This document shows positions 32,035 to 41,556 of a DNA stretch of 64,000 bases, piece by piece. The stretch is from Thalassotalea_B piscium_A (GTDB taxonomy: Bacteria; Pseudomonadota; Gammaproteobacteria; Enterobacterales; Alteromonadaceae): positions 2,790,001 to 2,854,000 of the forward strand of contig CP186339.1 of NCBI GenBank assembly GCA_049347715.1, read 5' to 3'. Made by a program: the position numbers and the translations under genes. Position 1 is the first letter of the stretch; each line of letters starts with the position of its first letter. The notes under the pieces are model-generated. The model was not told the origin of the DNA and ran no database searches. It saw only the letters and a list, made by a program, of their open reading frames with translations.

Positions 32035-35000
32035 CTAGCTAGTTAAGTTGTCTAGTAATTGTTGCGCTTCAAACTGCTGTTGAGCATCTCCAATGGTAAC
32101 AACATCTAATAATATAACTTCTGCATTTTCAGTGTCACCAATTTCAATGTACACCTTAGCTAAATCTAATTTAGCTGCGGCGCCATTATCATCTTCATCA
32201 TCAACATCCAACTCATTGGCTCCCTCAGTAAACTCAGGAAACTCATTTAAGCCAACATCTATGTTCGAATTTTTATAAGGTTCAACCTCATCTGCATCTA
32301 AACTATCAGACAACAAGGAATCAACAGAAATAAAATCATCTTCATTTGAAGGCGACTCTTCATTGAACTCAGCTGACTCATCAGGTTCAACACTGAGATC
32401 ATCACCTATGTCTAAATCAGTCTCTAAATCGAAGGCATCATCTGCCTGTGTAGCCGTTTCTTCTTCAATATTTGCAAGTAGCTCATCGAAATCTAAATTA
32501 TCAAGTTCTTGAATATCATCAATTACATTGGCTTCACTCGTTTCAGGAGTTACCTCAGTATTTTTATCACTATCGTCTGAGAGTAAATCAGCTAATACAT
32601 TACTGTCAGTAAAGTCAGGTGTTATTTCGATCGGCTCTGAAGAAGGACTTTCGTCATTTAATAATTTACTTAATGTAGACTCATCAAATTCTGTTGAGAT
32701 ATCTTTCATAATATCATCATCACTTTCTAGTGAATCACCAAAGACACCTTCATCAGATAAATCAATATCAATTTCTTTATCGTCGCTTTCTACCGTATTA
32801 AAAATATCATCTAAATTGATTTCATCTGTTATGGCTTTAGAGGAAGTATTTGAAGCTTGCTCTTGCGTTTCAGGTTCCGCTTGTAGAGTACTATTCTCGG
32901 CAAGGAGAGCATCAATATCAGTGTCATCATCAACGTCTTCTTCCGCCTCTTCAACAACGGTTTCTTCGTTTTGTTCTTTTTGTGATAATAAATCACTAAA
33001 ATCCGTCGCTAAAAATGGTGAAACATACTCTTCAGTAAAATTGTTAATCAAAGCATCGTTATTATTTTCGTCTTTAGCTTGATCGTCTTCATCATCGCTA
33101 GGATCTATATTGTCACTCTGAGTCGACTCTATTCCCATTGAATCCATTAATGCGTCGATATCATCGGGATCTGTCAGTTCTTCGTTAGCATCTGCTTTTT
33201 CTGGCACTGGCTCTGCCGCTTTATGCGCCGCAGCCATTGAATCCATTAATGCATCGATATCATCAGGGTCTGTCAGTTCTTCGTTAGCATCTGCTTTTTC
33301 TGGCGCTGGCTCTGCCGCTTTAGGCGCCGCAGCCATTGAATCCATTAATGCATCGATATCATCAGGGTCTGTCAGTTCTTCGTTAGCATCTGCTTTTTCT
33401 GGCGCTGGCTCAGCCGCTTTAGGCGCCGCAGCCATTGAATCCATTAATGCGTCGATATCATCGGGATCTGTCAGTTCTTCGTTAGCATCTGCTTTTTCTG
33501 GCGCTGGCTCTACCGCTTTAGGCGCTGCAGCCATTGAATCCATTAATGCGTCGATATCATCAGGGTCTGTTAGTTCTTCGTTGGCATCTGCTTTTTCTGG
33601 CGCTGGCTCTGCCGCTTTAGGCGCGGCAGCCATTGAATCCATTAATGCGTCGATATCATCAGGGTCTGTCAGTTCTTCGTTAGCATCTGCTTTTTCTGGC
33701 GCTGGCTCTGCCGCTTTAGGCGCCGCAGCCATTGGAGCTGCAGCCATTGAATCCATTAATGCATCGATATCATCAGGGTCTGTTAGTTCTTCGTTTTCTT
33801 CATCAGCTACATCAATAATGACATCATCTTTAATTTCTTCTGAACCACCAGATGCCATTGAATCCATCAAAGCATCAATATCATCTGGATCAGTTAATTC
33901 AGTTTTTTCTTCTTGAATATCTTCAAGGGTTTCATCTATATCTGAGGCATCAAGTAACAAATCATCTTCTTCACTTTTTTCTGATGTATTAGTTTCAGCT
34001 GCTTCTTCTTTCTCACTTGGCTCATCCTCTAAACCTGACAGTAAAGAATCTAAATCACTTTGATTTAATTCTCCACCTTCCAGGGGTTCACCATCATCAT
34101 CGAGTGAAATTTCTTCAAGGTCATCTAGGTTATCTAAATCGTCGAGATCATCTAAATTTCCAATATCGTCATCTAAATGAATAACATCATCATCTAATAA
34201 ATCGTCACTTAGTGAGTCTAAATCATCAGTAAATAAATCGCTGTCATCATTGTTTTCAGAAAGATCGATAGATAATTCATCGTCTAGTGACAATTCATCA
34301 TCTAGAGATAATTCATCATCTAGTGACAATTCATCATCAAGAGATAATTCATCGTCCAAGGAAAGTTCTTCATCTAATGATAATGGCTCACTTTCATCGG
34401 CTTTTTCTTTTTCATTTGACGAAGGGATTTCTTCAGCGGTTTTTACTTCTTTACTCTCTGATGGCGTTGATTTATTACGTTTGAAAAACCAAAATGCGCC
34501 GCCCAATAACAAACTTATTGGAATAAGAATGCTCATAATCAAAAAAGCAGGACTAGAGAAAAAGCTTTCACTTTCTAATTCTGCTTTTTGTTTGGCTAGC
34601 AAGAGTTCTTGTTCTCTAGCTTCAGCTTTATCTAATAGTGCTTGTAACATTGCATTAGCACTATTCATTTGTACTTCCACTTCTTTGCCTTTTGCAACTT
34701 CTTCTTGCATGGAGCTCAGTTGTGAATCAAAACTATTTAATTTATTTCTTAACGCTTCATTTTCTTTTAAAAGCGCTTGTAAACCATCGATAGAATCAAG
34801 AACATCTCGTTGAATGGTTTCAAGTTTTTTAGTTTGATCATTACCAAAATCTTGTAGTTTTTCATTAATTTCAGTTTTCGCTTCGTCTAAATCTTTCTTT
34901 TGAACAGATTGTTGCTTCTTAACTGGTTGCTTAACTTGCTTACTAGTATTGGTGTTGGTATCCCAATTTGAATCATCTTGTTCTGACCGTTTTTTTGCCG

Positions 35001-35346
35001 TAAGCGGATCAATTCTGCCGATTTCGTCAAGAGAAGGTAATAATAAGGTTTGTCCGTCAATCAAATGGTTAATATTGTTATCATTAAACGCATTCGGATT
35101 TTTAATAAAAATAGCCTGCATAACTTGATATACAGAGAATTTAGGATCTGGGCGCGTTTGAACAGCAATATTCCACAAGGTATCTTGTGACGTGATAGGA
35201 CCATATTTGCGATATGCAAACTGATCCGTAGATTTCGCCCCTTTAATCCGCACACCATTGTCTTGATAAGCATATGATGTTGCGCTATAGACGCTAATAC
35301 TGATAAATAAAACCTGCCAAATGCACAGGCATAACAGTCGCTGCAT
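32035..35346 (-). CDS. fimV: FimV/HubP-type polar scaffold protein with acidic repeats
   Basis: The 1103-residue protein has a signal peptide. A periplasmic LysM-like region (YGPITSQDTLWNIAVQTRP...LIDGQTLLLP, residues about 48-115) is followed by a coiled coil (about 150-245) and one TM segment (FLIMSILIPISLLLGGAFWFF, about 265-290). A very acidic cytoplasmic part follows. It contains LSLDDE-type hexapeptides in tandem (residues about 320-360), eight copies of ELTDPDDIDALMDSM (about 495-740), and a C-terminal TPR-like FimV domain (LDLAKVYIEIGDTENAEVILLDVV). In Vibrio and Shewanella HubP organises polar chemotaxis, flagellar and chromosome-partition proteins. Confidence 0.92.
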   Translation of the reverse strand: MQRLLCLCIWQVLFISISVYSATSYAYQDNGVRIKGAKSTDQFAYRKYGPITSQDTLWNIAVQTRPDPKFSVYQVMQAIFIKNPNAFNDNNINHLIDGQTLLLPSLDEIGRIDPLTAKKRSEQDDSNWDTNTNTSKQVKQPVKKQQSVQKKDLDEAKTEINEKLQDFGNDQTKKLETIQRDVLDSIDGLQALLKENEALRNKLNSFDSQLSSMQEEVAKGKEVEVQMNSANAMLQALLDKAEAREQELLLAKQKAELESESFFSSPAFLIMSILIPISLLLGGAFWFFKRNKSTPSESKEVKTAEEIPSSNEKEKADESEPLSLDEELSLDDELSLDDELSLDDELSLDDELSLDDELSIDLSENNDDSDLFTDDLDSLSDDLLDDDVIHLDDDIGNLDDLDDLDNLDDLEEISLDDDGEPLEGGELNQSDLDSLLSGLEDEPSEKEEAAETNTSEKSEEDDLLLDASDIDETLEDIQEEKTELTDPDDIDALMDSMASGGSEEIKDDVIIDVADEENEELTDPDDIDALMDSMAAAPMAAAPKAAEPAPEKADANEELTDPDDIDALMDSMAAAPKAAEPAPEKADANEELTDPDDIDALMDSMAAAPKAVEPAPEKADANEELTDPDDIDALMDSMAAAPKAAEPAPEKADANEELTDPDDIDALMDSMAAAPKAAEPAPEKADANEELTDPDDIDALMDSMAAAHKAAEPVPEKADANEELTDPDDIDALMDSMGIESTQSDNIDPSDDEDDQAKDENNNDALINNFTEEYVSPFLATDFSDLLSQKEQNEETVVEEAEEDVDDDTDIDALLAENSTLQAEPETQEQASNTSSKAITDEINLDDIFNTVESDDKEIDIDLSDEGVFGDSLESDDDIMKDISTEFDESTLSKLLNDESPSSEPIEITPDFTDSNVLADLLSDDSDKNTEVTPETSEANVIDDIQELDNLDFDELLANIEEETATQADDAFDLETDLDIGDDLSVEPDESAEFNEESPSNEDDFISVDSLLSDSLDADEVEPYKNSNIDVGLNEFPEFTEGANELDVDDEDDNGAAAKLDLAKVYIEIGDTENAEVILLDVVTIGDAQQQFEAQQLLDNLTS
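33137..33900. repeat. 99-bp coding tandem repeat array in fimV
   Basis: ATTGAATCCATTAATGC recurs at 33137, 33236, 33335, 33434, 33533 and 33632, exactly 99 bp (33 codons) apart. It recurs again at 33746 after a 15-bp insertion, and in a diverged form near 33856. The repeats are nearly identical at DNA level and encode (N)EELTDPDDIDALMDSM plus an Ala/Pro/Glu linker. Copy-number change by slippage or recombination keeps frame. Confidence 0.95.
34262..34386. repeat. 18-bp coding repeats (LSLDDE) in fimV
   Basis: Short tandem units of 18 bp encode ELSLDD repeated six or seven times, with mixed synonymous codons (TCATCTAGAGATAATTCA-like variants on the plus strand). They lie just after the membrane segment in the cytoplasmic part. 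Confidence 0.85.
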
Positions 35347-35510
35347 TAAGTTTTCCTAAAATTTCATAAATCAATGCCAATTATTTGGCAATGAGTAATC
35401 TCTAATTTTTAAAGCAATCTTTATTCCAACTATAACTATCATAGCAATTTCACACTAAAAGTCGTATAAAAAAAGATAAAAAGGAATAAGTTATCTTAAT
35501 TATACGCGAT

Positions 35511-35545
35511 AAAAAACCCGTCGTTACTATAACGACGGGTTGTTT
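35511..35545 (-). terminator. Terminator downstream of asd
   Basis: AACCCGTCGTT (35515-35525) pairs with AACGACGGGTT (35531-35541). On the minus strand the stem is followed by TTTTTT. It separates asd from the downstream fimV gene, which therefore probably has its own promoter. Confidence 0.9.
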
Positions 35546-35603
35546 CATCTTTTTAATGTTATTTCTTGTGACTAATCAATAGTAACAATGACATTAATTA
35601 AAC

Positions 35604-36623
35604 TTATGATAAGTAATCTTTAATCAATAGTTCAGCAATTTGAATGCTATTGGTTGCCGCACCTTTACGTACATTATCGGCAACAACCCACATGTTTATG
35701 CCGTTACTATGACTAATGTCTTCACGGATACGACCAACAAAAGTAGCATCTACACCACTAGCTTCACCTATTTGCGTAGGGAAATCTTCATCATTTTCAC
35801 AAACTTCAATACCTGGAGACTGTTTCAATAACGTTTTAACTTCTTCCGCAGAGATAGGAGAACGTGTTTCAATATGAATAGCTTCGCCATGACCAAAAAA
35901 TACAGGCACACGAACCGCAGTAGGATTCACACGAATGGTGTTATCACCTAATATTTTCTGAGTTTCCCATACCATTTTCATTTCTTCTTTGGTATAGCCA
36001 TTATCTTGGAACACATCTATTTGTGGGATCACGTTAAATGCTATTTGACGAGAAAATACTTTAGGATCTACTGGTTTGCCACTGAGCAAATCGGCACATT
36101 GTTTAGCTAACTCATCCATAGCCTCTTTTCCAGCACCAGATACCGATTGATACGTAGAAACATTAATACGTTCAATGCCTACAGCTTCATGAATAGGCTT
36201 TAATGCTACGAGCATTTGAATAGTTGAACAGTTAGGGTTTGCAATAATATTTCGATTACGATAATCAGCTAATGCTTCAGGATTAACTTCAGGAATAACT
36301 AACGGAATGTCGTCGTCATAACGGAACTCTGAGGTATTATCAATAACAATACAGCCAGCATCACCAGCAATAGGTGCATATTTAGCAGAAATATTACCAC
36401 CTGCAGAAAAAAATCCAATTTGAGCTAAGCTAAAATCAAAAGTATCTGCATCGATAACTTCAATACTTTCACCATTGAATTCAATAAATTCACCCGCAGT
36501 TCGAGCACTGGCTAACGGATATAATTTATTAATAGGAAAATCTCTTTGCTCAAGAATTTCAATGATGGTTTTACCTACAAGTCCTGTTGCTCCTAATACG
36601 CAAACGTCAAATTTTTGTGCCAT
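35604..36623 (-). CDS. asd: Aspartate-semialdehyde dehydrogenase
   Basis: The 339-residue enzyme has an N-terminal Rossmann motif (VCVLGATGLVGKTIIEIL), the catalytic cysteine Cys132 in ANPNCSTIQ, YQSVSGAGKEAMDEL, and VPVFFGHGEAIHIE. It reduces aspartyl phosphate in the Lys/Thr/Met/DAP pathway. A full set of catalytic residues argues for a true Asd rather than the Usg homologue that holds this place beside pdxB in E. coli. It lies 23 bp after pdxB. Confidence 0.93.
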   Translation of the reverse strand: MAQKFDVCVLGATGLVGKTIIEILEQRDFPINKLYPLASARTAGEFIEFNGESIEVIDADTFDFSLAQIGFFSAGGNISAKYAPIAGDAGCIVIDNTSEFRYDDDIPLVIPEVNPEALADYRNRNIIANPNCSTIQMLVALKPIHEAVGIERINVSTYQSVSGAGKEAMDELAKQCADLLSGKPVDPKVFSRQIAFNVIPQIDVFQDNGYTKEEMKMVWETQKILGDNTIRVNPTAVRVPVFFGHGEAIHIETRSPISAEEVKTLLKQSPGIEVCENDEDFPTQIGEASGVDATFVGRIREDISHSNGINMWVVADNVRKGAATNSIQIAELLIKDYLS

Positions 36624-36646
36624 GCCCCTCTCTCTTCTTATTTATT

Positions 36647-37768
36647 TTACCGTTTATTGAATCCAAGGTGATGCCAAACATCACTTTGACCTTGATTTGT
36701 CATATTTATGTCTATTGCGGAAAACTCTCTGCGAGCCGGATATGTTTTCCGTATATAGTCAAAACCATGACTAAAAATTTGTTGACGAAATATAGCATCG
36801 TCACGTCTCACATCGTAAACCAATTTAACCATTTGGTTTAGCAATATCTCACTATATGATTGATTTATTGTCAGCTCAGAGATATTTGCCCCAGCTAAAT
36901 AGCTTTTTAACTGTTTTTCAGGCGTTATCTTCAATTGTTGACATAATGCCCGATAGAGCATTTCAGTGCCACGAGCTTTTCCTTCTATGCTATAACCGGC
37001 GATATGTGCCGTAGCAATTTCACAGAAAGGAATAAGGTCTGACAGAATAGTTGGTTCATTCTCCCAAACATCTAAAATCAATTTGAATTTTTTACCTGCT
37101 TGTTTTAACGCAAGTAGAGCAGCATTATCGATAACTTCGCCGCGACACGCATTAATTAAAATTTGCTCATCTGATAGTTGATTTAATCGAGCATGATCAA
37201 ACATATGATAAGTAGCATGTGAGCCTGTTAATGTTTTAGGTACATGCAAAGAAATAACATCACATTTAAGCACGTCATCTAAGCTAGCAAATGTTCTACT
37301 GTCTTTTCCCTGCTCTGATAAAAGAGGGTCGCAAAGTAAATATTTTATGCCTAATGCCTTTAGCTTTTCGCTCAGCCTAGAACCTGTATTTCCCGCACCA
37401 ACAATACCTACCGTCATATTAGATAAGGTTAAACAATAACGCTCAGCTAACACCACCAAACAACTCAGAACATATTCTGCGACGGAAGTAGCATTGCAAC
37501 CTGGCGATGAAGAAAAACCAATATGTCGTTCATTCAAATAAGTTTGATCAATATGATCAACACCAATAGTCGCAGTACCAACAAACTTTAACCGTGTATT
37601 TTTTGCCAATAAGGTTTCGTTTACTTGCGTAATAGAACGGACAAGCAAAACATCAGCATCTTGAATATCTTTTGCGCTTAAATCGCGTCCTGCAAAAGGA
37701 TATAAGAGGCCAAAATCTTGAAAAAACTCTACCGCATAGGGCATGTTTTCATCATAAAAAATATTCAT
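36647..37768 (-). CDS. pdxB: Erythronate-4-phosphate dehydrogenase
   Basis: The 373-residue D-2-hydroxyacid dehydrogenase starts MNIFYDENMPYAVEFF, typical of PdxB; an in-frame TTG/ATG extension of 10 codons upstream is less likely. It has FVGTATIGVDHID, the NAD motif VGIVGAGNTGSRL, the catalytic Arg in INACRGEVID, the Glu in DVWENEP, and ATAHIAGYSIEGKARGTEM, followed by a C-terminal PdxB-specific dimer domain. It acts in pyridoxal phosphate synthesis. Between fabB and asd. Confidence 0.95.
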   Translation of the reverse strand: MNIFYDENMPYAVEFFQDFGLLYPFAGRDLSAKDIQDADVLLVRSITQVNETLLAKNTRLKFVGTATIGVDHIDQTYLNERHIGFSSSPGCNATSVAEYVLSCLVVLAERYCLTLSNMTVGIVGAGNTGSRLSEKLKALGIKYLLCDPLLSEQGKDSRTFASLDDVLKCDVISLHVPKTLTGSHATYHMFDHARLNQLSDEQILINACRGEVIDNAALLALKQAGKKFKLILDVWENEPTILSDLIPFCEIATAHIAGYSIEGKARGTEMLYRALCQQLKITPEKQLKSYLAGANISELTINQSYSEILLNQMVKLVYDVRRDDAIFRQQIFSHGFDYIRKTYPARREFSAIDINMTNQGQSDVWHHLGFNKR

Positions 37769-37810
37769 CACTATTGGGAAACCTTTGTCAAACCTCAATT
37801 TTTGGCATAA

Positions 37811-37841
37811 AAAAAGCCGCTAACTTTCGCTAACGGCTTTT
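37811..37841 (-). terminator. Terminator downstream of fabB
   Basis: AAAAAGCCG (from 37811) pairs with CGGCTTTT (to 37841) around an imperfect inner stem-loop of CTAAC/GCTAA elements. On the minus strand it ends in a T-run. It separates fabB from pdxB. Confidence 0.75.
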
Positions 37842-37860
37842 GAGAATAAACCGTTAATGT

Positions 37861-39072
37861 CTATTTATATTTCTTCATCAATAAGGTCGCGTTCGTTCCA
37901 CCAAAGCCAAAGCTATTTGACATAGCCATGTTAATTTCAGTTTCACGCGTTTCAGTAACGATATCTAAACCTTCAGCAAGTTCATCAAGTGTTTCAATAT
38001 TGATAGAAGGAGCAACAAAGTTATTTTCCATCATAAGTAATGAATATATAGCTTCATGTACGCCAGCTGCACCTAAGGCATGACCTGTCATCGCTTTAGT
38101 TGCACTAATTGCAGGAGAGTCTTTACCAAATACTTCTTGAATAGCGCCTAATTCTTTAACATCTCCAACAGGAGTCGATGTACCGTGGGTATTAAGATAG
38201 TCTACTTTACCTTCAACACCGTGCATTGCTTGTTGCATACAACGTACTGCGCCTTCTCCACTTGGTGCTACCATATCGTAGCCATCTGAAGTTGCACCAT
38301 AACCTACGATTTCAGCATAGATATGTGCGCCACGTGCTAATGCATGCTCTAATTCTTCAACAACAACCATTCCGCCGCCGCCAGAAATAACAAAACCATC
38401 ACGATTGGCATCATAAGTACGAGATGCTTTTTCAGGAGTATCATTATACTTTGAAGATAATGCACCCATAGCATCGAACATCATAGCCAATGACCAATCA
38501 ACTTCTTCGCCACCACCAGCAAAAACAATATCTTGTTTGCCAAGTTGAATTAATTCAGCGGCATGACCGATACAATGTGCGCTGGTAGCACAAGCTGAAC
38601 TAATAGAGTAGTTAACACCTTTAATTTTAAATGGTGTCGCTAAACACGCCGAACATGTGCTCGACATTGTTTTTGGAACAGCATAAGGGCCAACACGTTT
38701 TACGCCCTTCTCTCGTAAAGTATCTGCTGCTTTTACAACATTATCAGAAGATGCACCACCAGAGCCGGCAACTATACCTGTTCTGAAATTGGATACTTGA
38801 TCATCTGTTAATTTTGCATCATCAATTGCTTCTTGCATGGCAACATAAGCATAACCTGCAGCATCGCCCATAAAGCGAAGCGCTTTACGATCAATATGTT
38901 CTTTCGTATCAAGAGTGGGTTTTCCCCAAACTTGACTACGGAGCCCTTTTTCTTCAAAGCTTTCAGATTTTGTGATACCTGAACGCCCTGCTTTTAATGA
39001 GGCTAATACTTCTTCTACGTTGTTGCCAATACTAGAGACAATACCTAAACCGGTGATTACGACACGTTTCAT
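37861..39072 (-). CDS. fabB: 3-oxoacyl-[acyl-carrier-protein] synthase I
   Basis: The 403-residue thiolase-fold enzyme has VVITGLGIVSSIGNN at the start. The Cys-His-His triad is seen in SISSACATSAHCIG, LNTHGTSTPVGD and ATKAMTGHALGAAG, and it ends FGFGGTNATLLMKKY. It is FabB-like (KGLRSQVWGKP, AMQEAIDDAKL) and so elongates unsaturated as well as saturated chains, important for membrane fluidity in the cold. It is divergent from mnmC, as in E. coli. Confidence 0.96.
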   Translation of the reverse strand: MKRVVITGLGIVSSIGNNVEEVLASLKAGRSGITKSESFEEKGLRSQVWGKPTLDTKEHIDRKALRFMGDAAGYAYVAMQEAIDDAKLTDDQVSNFRTGIVAGSGGASSDNVVKAADTLREKGVKRVGPYAVPKTMSSTCSACLATPFKIKGVNYSISSACATSAHCIGHAAELIQLGKQDIVFAGGGEEVDWSLAMMFDAMGALSSKYNDTPEKASRTYDANRDGFVISGGGGMVVVEELEHALARGAHIYAEIVGYGATSDGYDMVAPSGEGAVRCMQQAMHGVEGKVDYLNTHGTSTPVGDVKELGAIQEVFGKDSPAISATKAMTGHALGAAGVHEAIYSLLMMENNFVAPSINIETLDELAEGLDIVTETRETEINMAMSNSFGFGGTNATLLMKKYK

Positions 39073-39243
39073 TCAACTTACCATCTAATAAATTTTTAAA
39101 TATACGGGCGTATCATACAGATATTTACCCATCATACTGGTCTGTCCAGCGTACACTTGTACACTGACTATTGAAAACCATGACAAAGATAATGAATTAT
39201 AGGTAAAATAACGGCAGTGATATAGTAAAATTTGCAGTAAATT

Positions 39244-41226
39244 GTGATCAAGAACCCAAATATTAGTTTTAGAGAAGATGGCTCTCCCTATTCAGAGCAG
39301 TTTGATGATATTTATTTTGATACTGAATCTGGCTACCAGCAAAGCTATCAGGTTTTTATTCAAGGAAATAACATTGAAGAGAAACTGCTTAGCACACACG
39401 ATACGTTTACTATTGGCGAAACGGGATTTGGCACAGGCTTAAATTTTTTACTTACCTTAAAATGCTACATGTCATTAGCTAATAATGCCTCAAAACCTCA
39501 TTTACATTTTATTAGCACTGAAAAGTTTCCGCTAACACTTGACCAACTAAAGCAATCGTTAAGTCACTTTCCAACCTTGTCTACCGAAGCAGCATTGCTG
39601 CTTGCACACTACCCTGAGCATTTTTCTAAACAATGCGACATTCAGTTACTCGAGGGTCAGGTGACCTTAACGTTATTATTGGAAGATTCAACGGACGCAT
39701 TAGCTAACTTAAAAACTAAAAAAACAGGATTAGTTGACGCTTGGTATTTAGATGGTTTTTCACCAGCTAAAAACCCTCAAATGTGGCAACGTCCGTTATT
39801 TGAACAAATTGCTCGCCTGTCAAAATCTCAAGCGAGTATTAGCACTTTTACTGTTGCCGGCCATGTCCGTAGAAAATTAACAGAGGTCGGCTTTAGATTA
39901 GTAAAAAAAGCCTATTCAGGTAAAAAGAAAGAAATATTAACGGGGATTTTTCAGCAAGGAAATAATTTAGGCAAGAGTTATCAGATTAGACCAACCATTA
40001 ATAAACCTCAGCATGTCACCATTATTGGGGGCGGCATTGCCTCTGCATGTGCTGCTTATATGTTAACTAAACATGGTATTAACGTGACCTTACTTTGTAA
40101 AGATGAGGCCATTGCACAAGGGGCTTCTAGTAATAAAATAGGCGCGTTATTTCCCTTATTGCATCAACAGCAAGATGAGATCAGTCTTTTTTATCAGCAG
40201 GCATTTGAATATTCAATTAATTTTTATCAAGACCTACTCGCTCAAGGCTTTTATTTTAGCCATGATTGGTGCGGATTATTAGATATTTCATACGAAGAAG
40301 CTTTAGTAAAAAAACAGCAACAGTTTAGCCAGCATAATGCTTGGCCTACATCATTAATTCATAGTGTTGATCACGTTCAAGCCAGTAAGCTAGCTAATAT
40401 TCCATTAGCACATGGTGGTTTATTTATGCCTCGTGCTGGTTGGATAGCCCCTGCTGAGCTTGTACAACAATTATTTAATGCCGCATTAAACACGCACCAT
40501 TTAAAAATAAAAACACATCACCAAGTCACGTCATTAACACAGCTTGAGAATAAAAAATGGCAAATTAATACCAATAAAGGGCAACTCAATGCCAGTGTTG
40601 TTGTATTAACAGGTGGCGCTGAAGCGATACCTTTGGCGGTTAATAAAAGCTTACCTTTAACATCCATTAGAGGCCAAATTAGTGCGATGAAAGCAAATGA
40701 GCAGTCTCTTCACTTATCAACAGTCATTTGTCATAAAGGTTACCTAACCCCAGAAAATAATGGCTTACATTGTATTGGAGCCACTTTTGACAGGTACTCT
40801 TTTGATACTCAAGCCACAGAAAGAGATGACCAATACAACCTTGCAATGCTAGACAAGTGTTTACCTAAGCTGATTGATTGGCAACTCAAAGATGTGGTAT
40901 CGAGTAAAGCCCGGTTACGATGTGTGACACAAGATCATATGCCTGTAGTTGGCGCTATGCCTGACATTGAGGGGCATAAAACAGTTTATGCCCACTTAGC
41001 GAAAGACAAAAATTGGCATTTTAAAGCCCCTGCACCATGTATTGAAAATTTATACACATTAACCGGATTAGGAGCACGAGGATTATGTAGTGCCCCATTA
41101 CTTGCGAAAATCCTTGCTGCTGACCTCTGTGGTCATCCTTATCCAGTAGACAGCTATATGTTATTTACCCTAGCCCCTAATCGTTTTATTATTAGAGATA
41201 TTATTAAACACCAAGTAATGGTTTAA
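39244..41226 (+). CDS. mnmC: Bifunctional tRNA 5-methylaminomethyl-2-thiouridine synthesis protein MnmC
   Basis: The 660-residue fusion has an N-terminal SAM-dependent methyltransferase (about 1-240; FTIGETGFGTGLNFLLTL, DAWYLDGFSPAKNPQMW) and a C-terminal FAD-dependent oxidoreductase (from about 258; HVTIIGGGIASACAAYML, SIRGQISAM, LTGLGARGLCSAPLLA). It completes mnm5s2U34 in tRNAs for Lys, Glu and Gln by removing the carboxymethyl group and then methylating. The start is a GTG at 39244. Divergent from fabB. Confidence 0.96.
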   Translation: MIKNPNISFREDGSPYSEQFDDIYFDTESGYQQSYQVFIQGNNIEEKLLSTHDTFTIGETGFGTGLNFLLTLKCYMSLANNASKPHLHFISTEKFPLTLDQLKQSLSHFPTLSTEAALLLAHYPEHFSKQCDIQLLEGQVTLTLLLEDSTDALANLKTKKTGLVDAWYLDGFSPAKNPQMWQRPLFEQIARLSKSQASISTFTVAGHVRRKLTEVGFRLVKKAYSGKKKEILTGIFQQGNNLGKSYQIRPTINKPQHVTIIGGGIASACAAYMLTKHGINVTLLCKDEAIAQGASSNKIGALFPLLHQQQDEISLFYQQAFEYSINFYQDLLAQGFYFSHDWCGLLDISYEEALVKKQQQFSQHNAWPTSLIHSVDHVQASKLANIPLAHGGLFMPRAGWIAPAELVQQLFNAALNTHHLKIKTHHQVTSLTQLENKKWQINTNKGQLNASVVVLTGGAEAIPLAVNKSLPLTSIRGQISAMKANEQSLHLSTVICHKGYLTPENNGLHCIGATFDRYSFDTQATERDDQYNLAMLDKCLPKLIDWQLKDVVSSKARLRCVTQDHMPVVGAMPDIEGHKTVYAHLAKDKNWHFKAPAPCIENLYTLTGLGARGLCSAPLLAKILAADLCGHPYPVDSYMLFTLAPNRFIIRDIIKHQVMV

Positions 41227-41246
41227 TGAATAGCGCCCCAGCGTCA

Positions 41247-41531
41247 TTAGGCAGTAAATGCTTGGCTTAGCTCTGCCCAATATTGTCTAACGATCACACG
41301 ATCATCAGGCGATAATTCAGTACGTGCCGCATTGACCTTCTCTGAAATATCCTCCGCTAAGGCTTTACTTAATGCTTGCGAATCATCACCAAATTGACTT
41401 GCTGCTAAACTGATAAAACCACGTAAATAACTACTGGCAAATAATTCATCGCTGCTAGCATCGTTCGCAACTAAGTCATCAAGGTATTGATACAATTGAG
41501 TTAAGGTTTGAAATTGCACTTTGTTCTCCAT
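41247..41531 (-). CDS. yfcL: YfcL family protein
   Basis: The 94-residue acidic, helical protein starts MENKVQFQTLTQLYQYLDDLV and has ELFASSYLRGFISLAASQFGD, the YfcL pattern. No function is established. A TTG-initiated extension of six codons is possible, but the ATG has AGG just upstream. It follows the ATP-NAD kinase-like gene with a 25-bp gap and is probably in one operon with it and epmC. Confidence 0.85.
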   Translation of the reverse strand: MENKVQFQTLTQLYQYLDDLVANDASSDELFASSYLRGFISLAASQFGDDSQALSKALAEDISEKVNAARTELSPDDRVIVRQYWAELSQAFTA

Positions 41532-41556
41532 AAAGCCTATTGATTCCAAGTGATAT

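Noticed and set aside
32093..34813. Several plus-strand ORFs rich in Ser opposite the fimV gene (for example 32528-33082 and 34250-34813)
   Set aside because: They are antisense shadows of the acidic Asp/Glu repeats, have no family signatures, and fimV itself is clearly coding.
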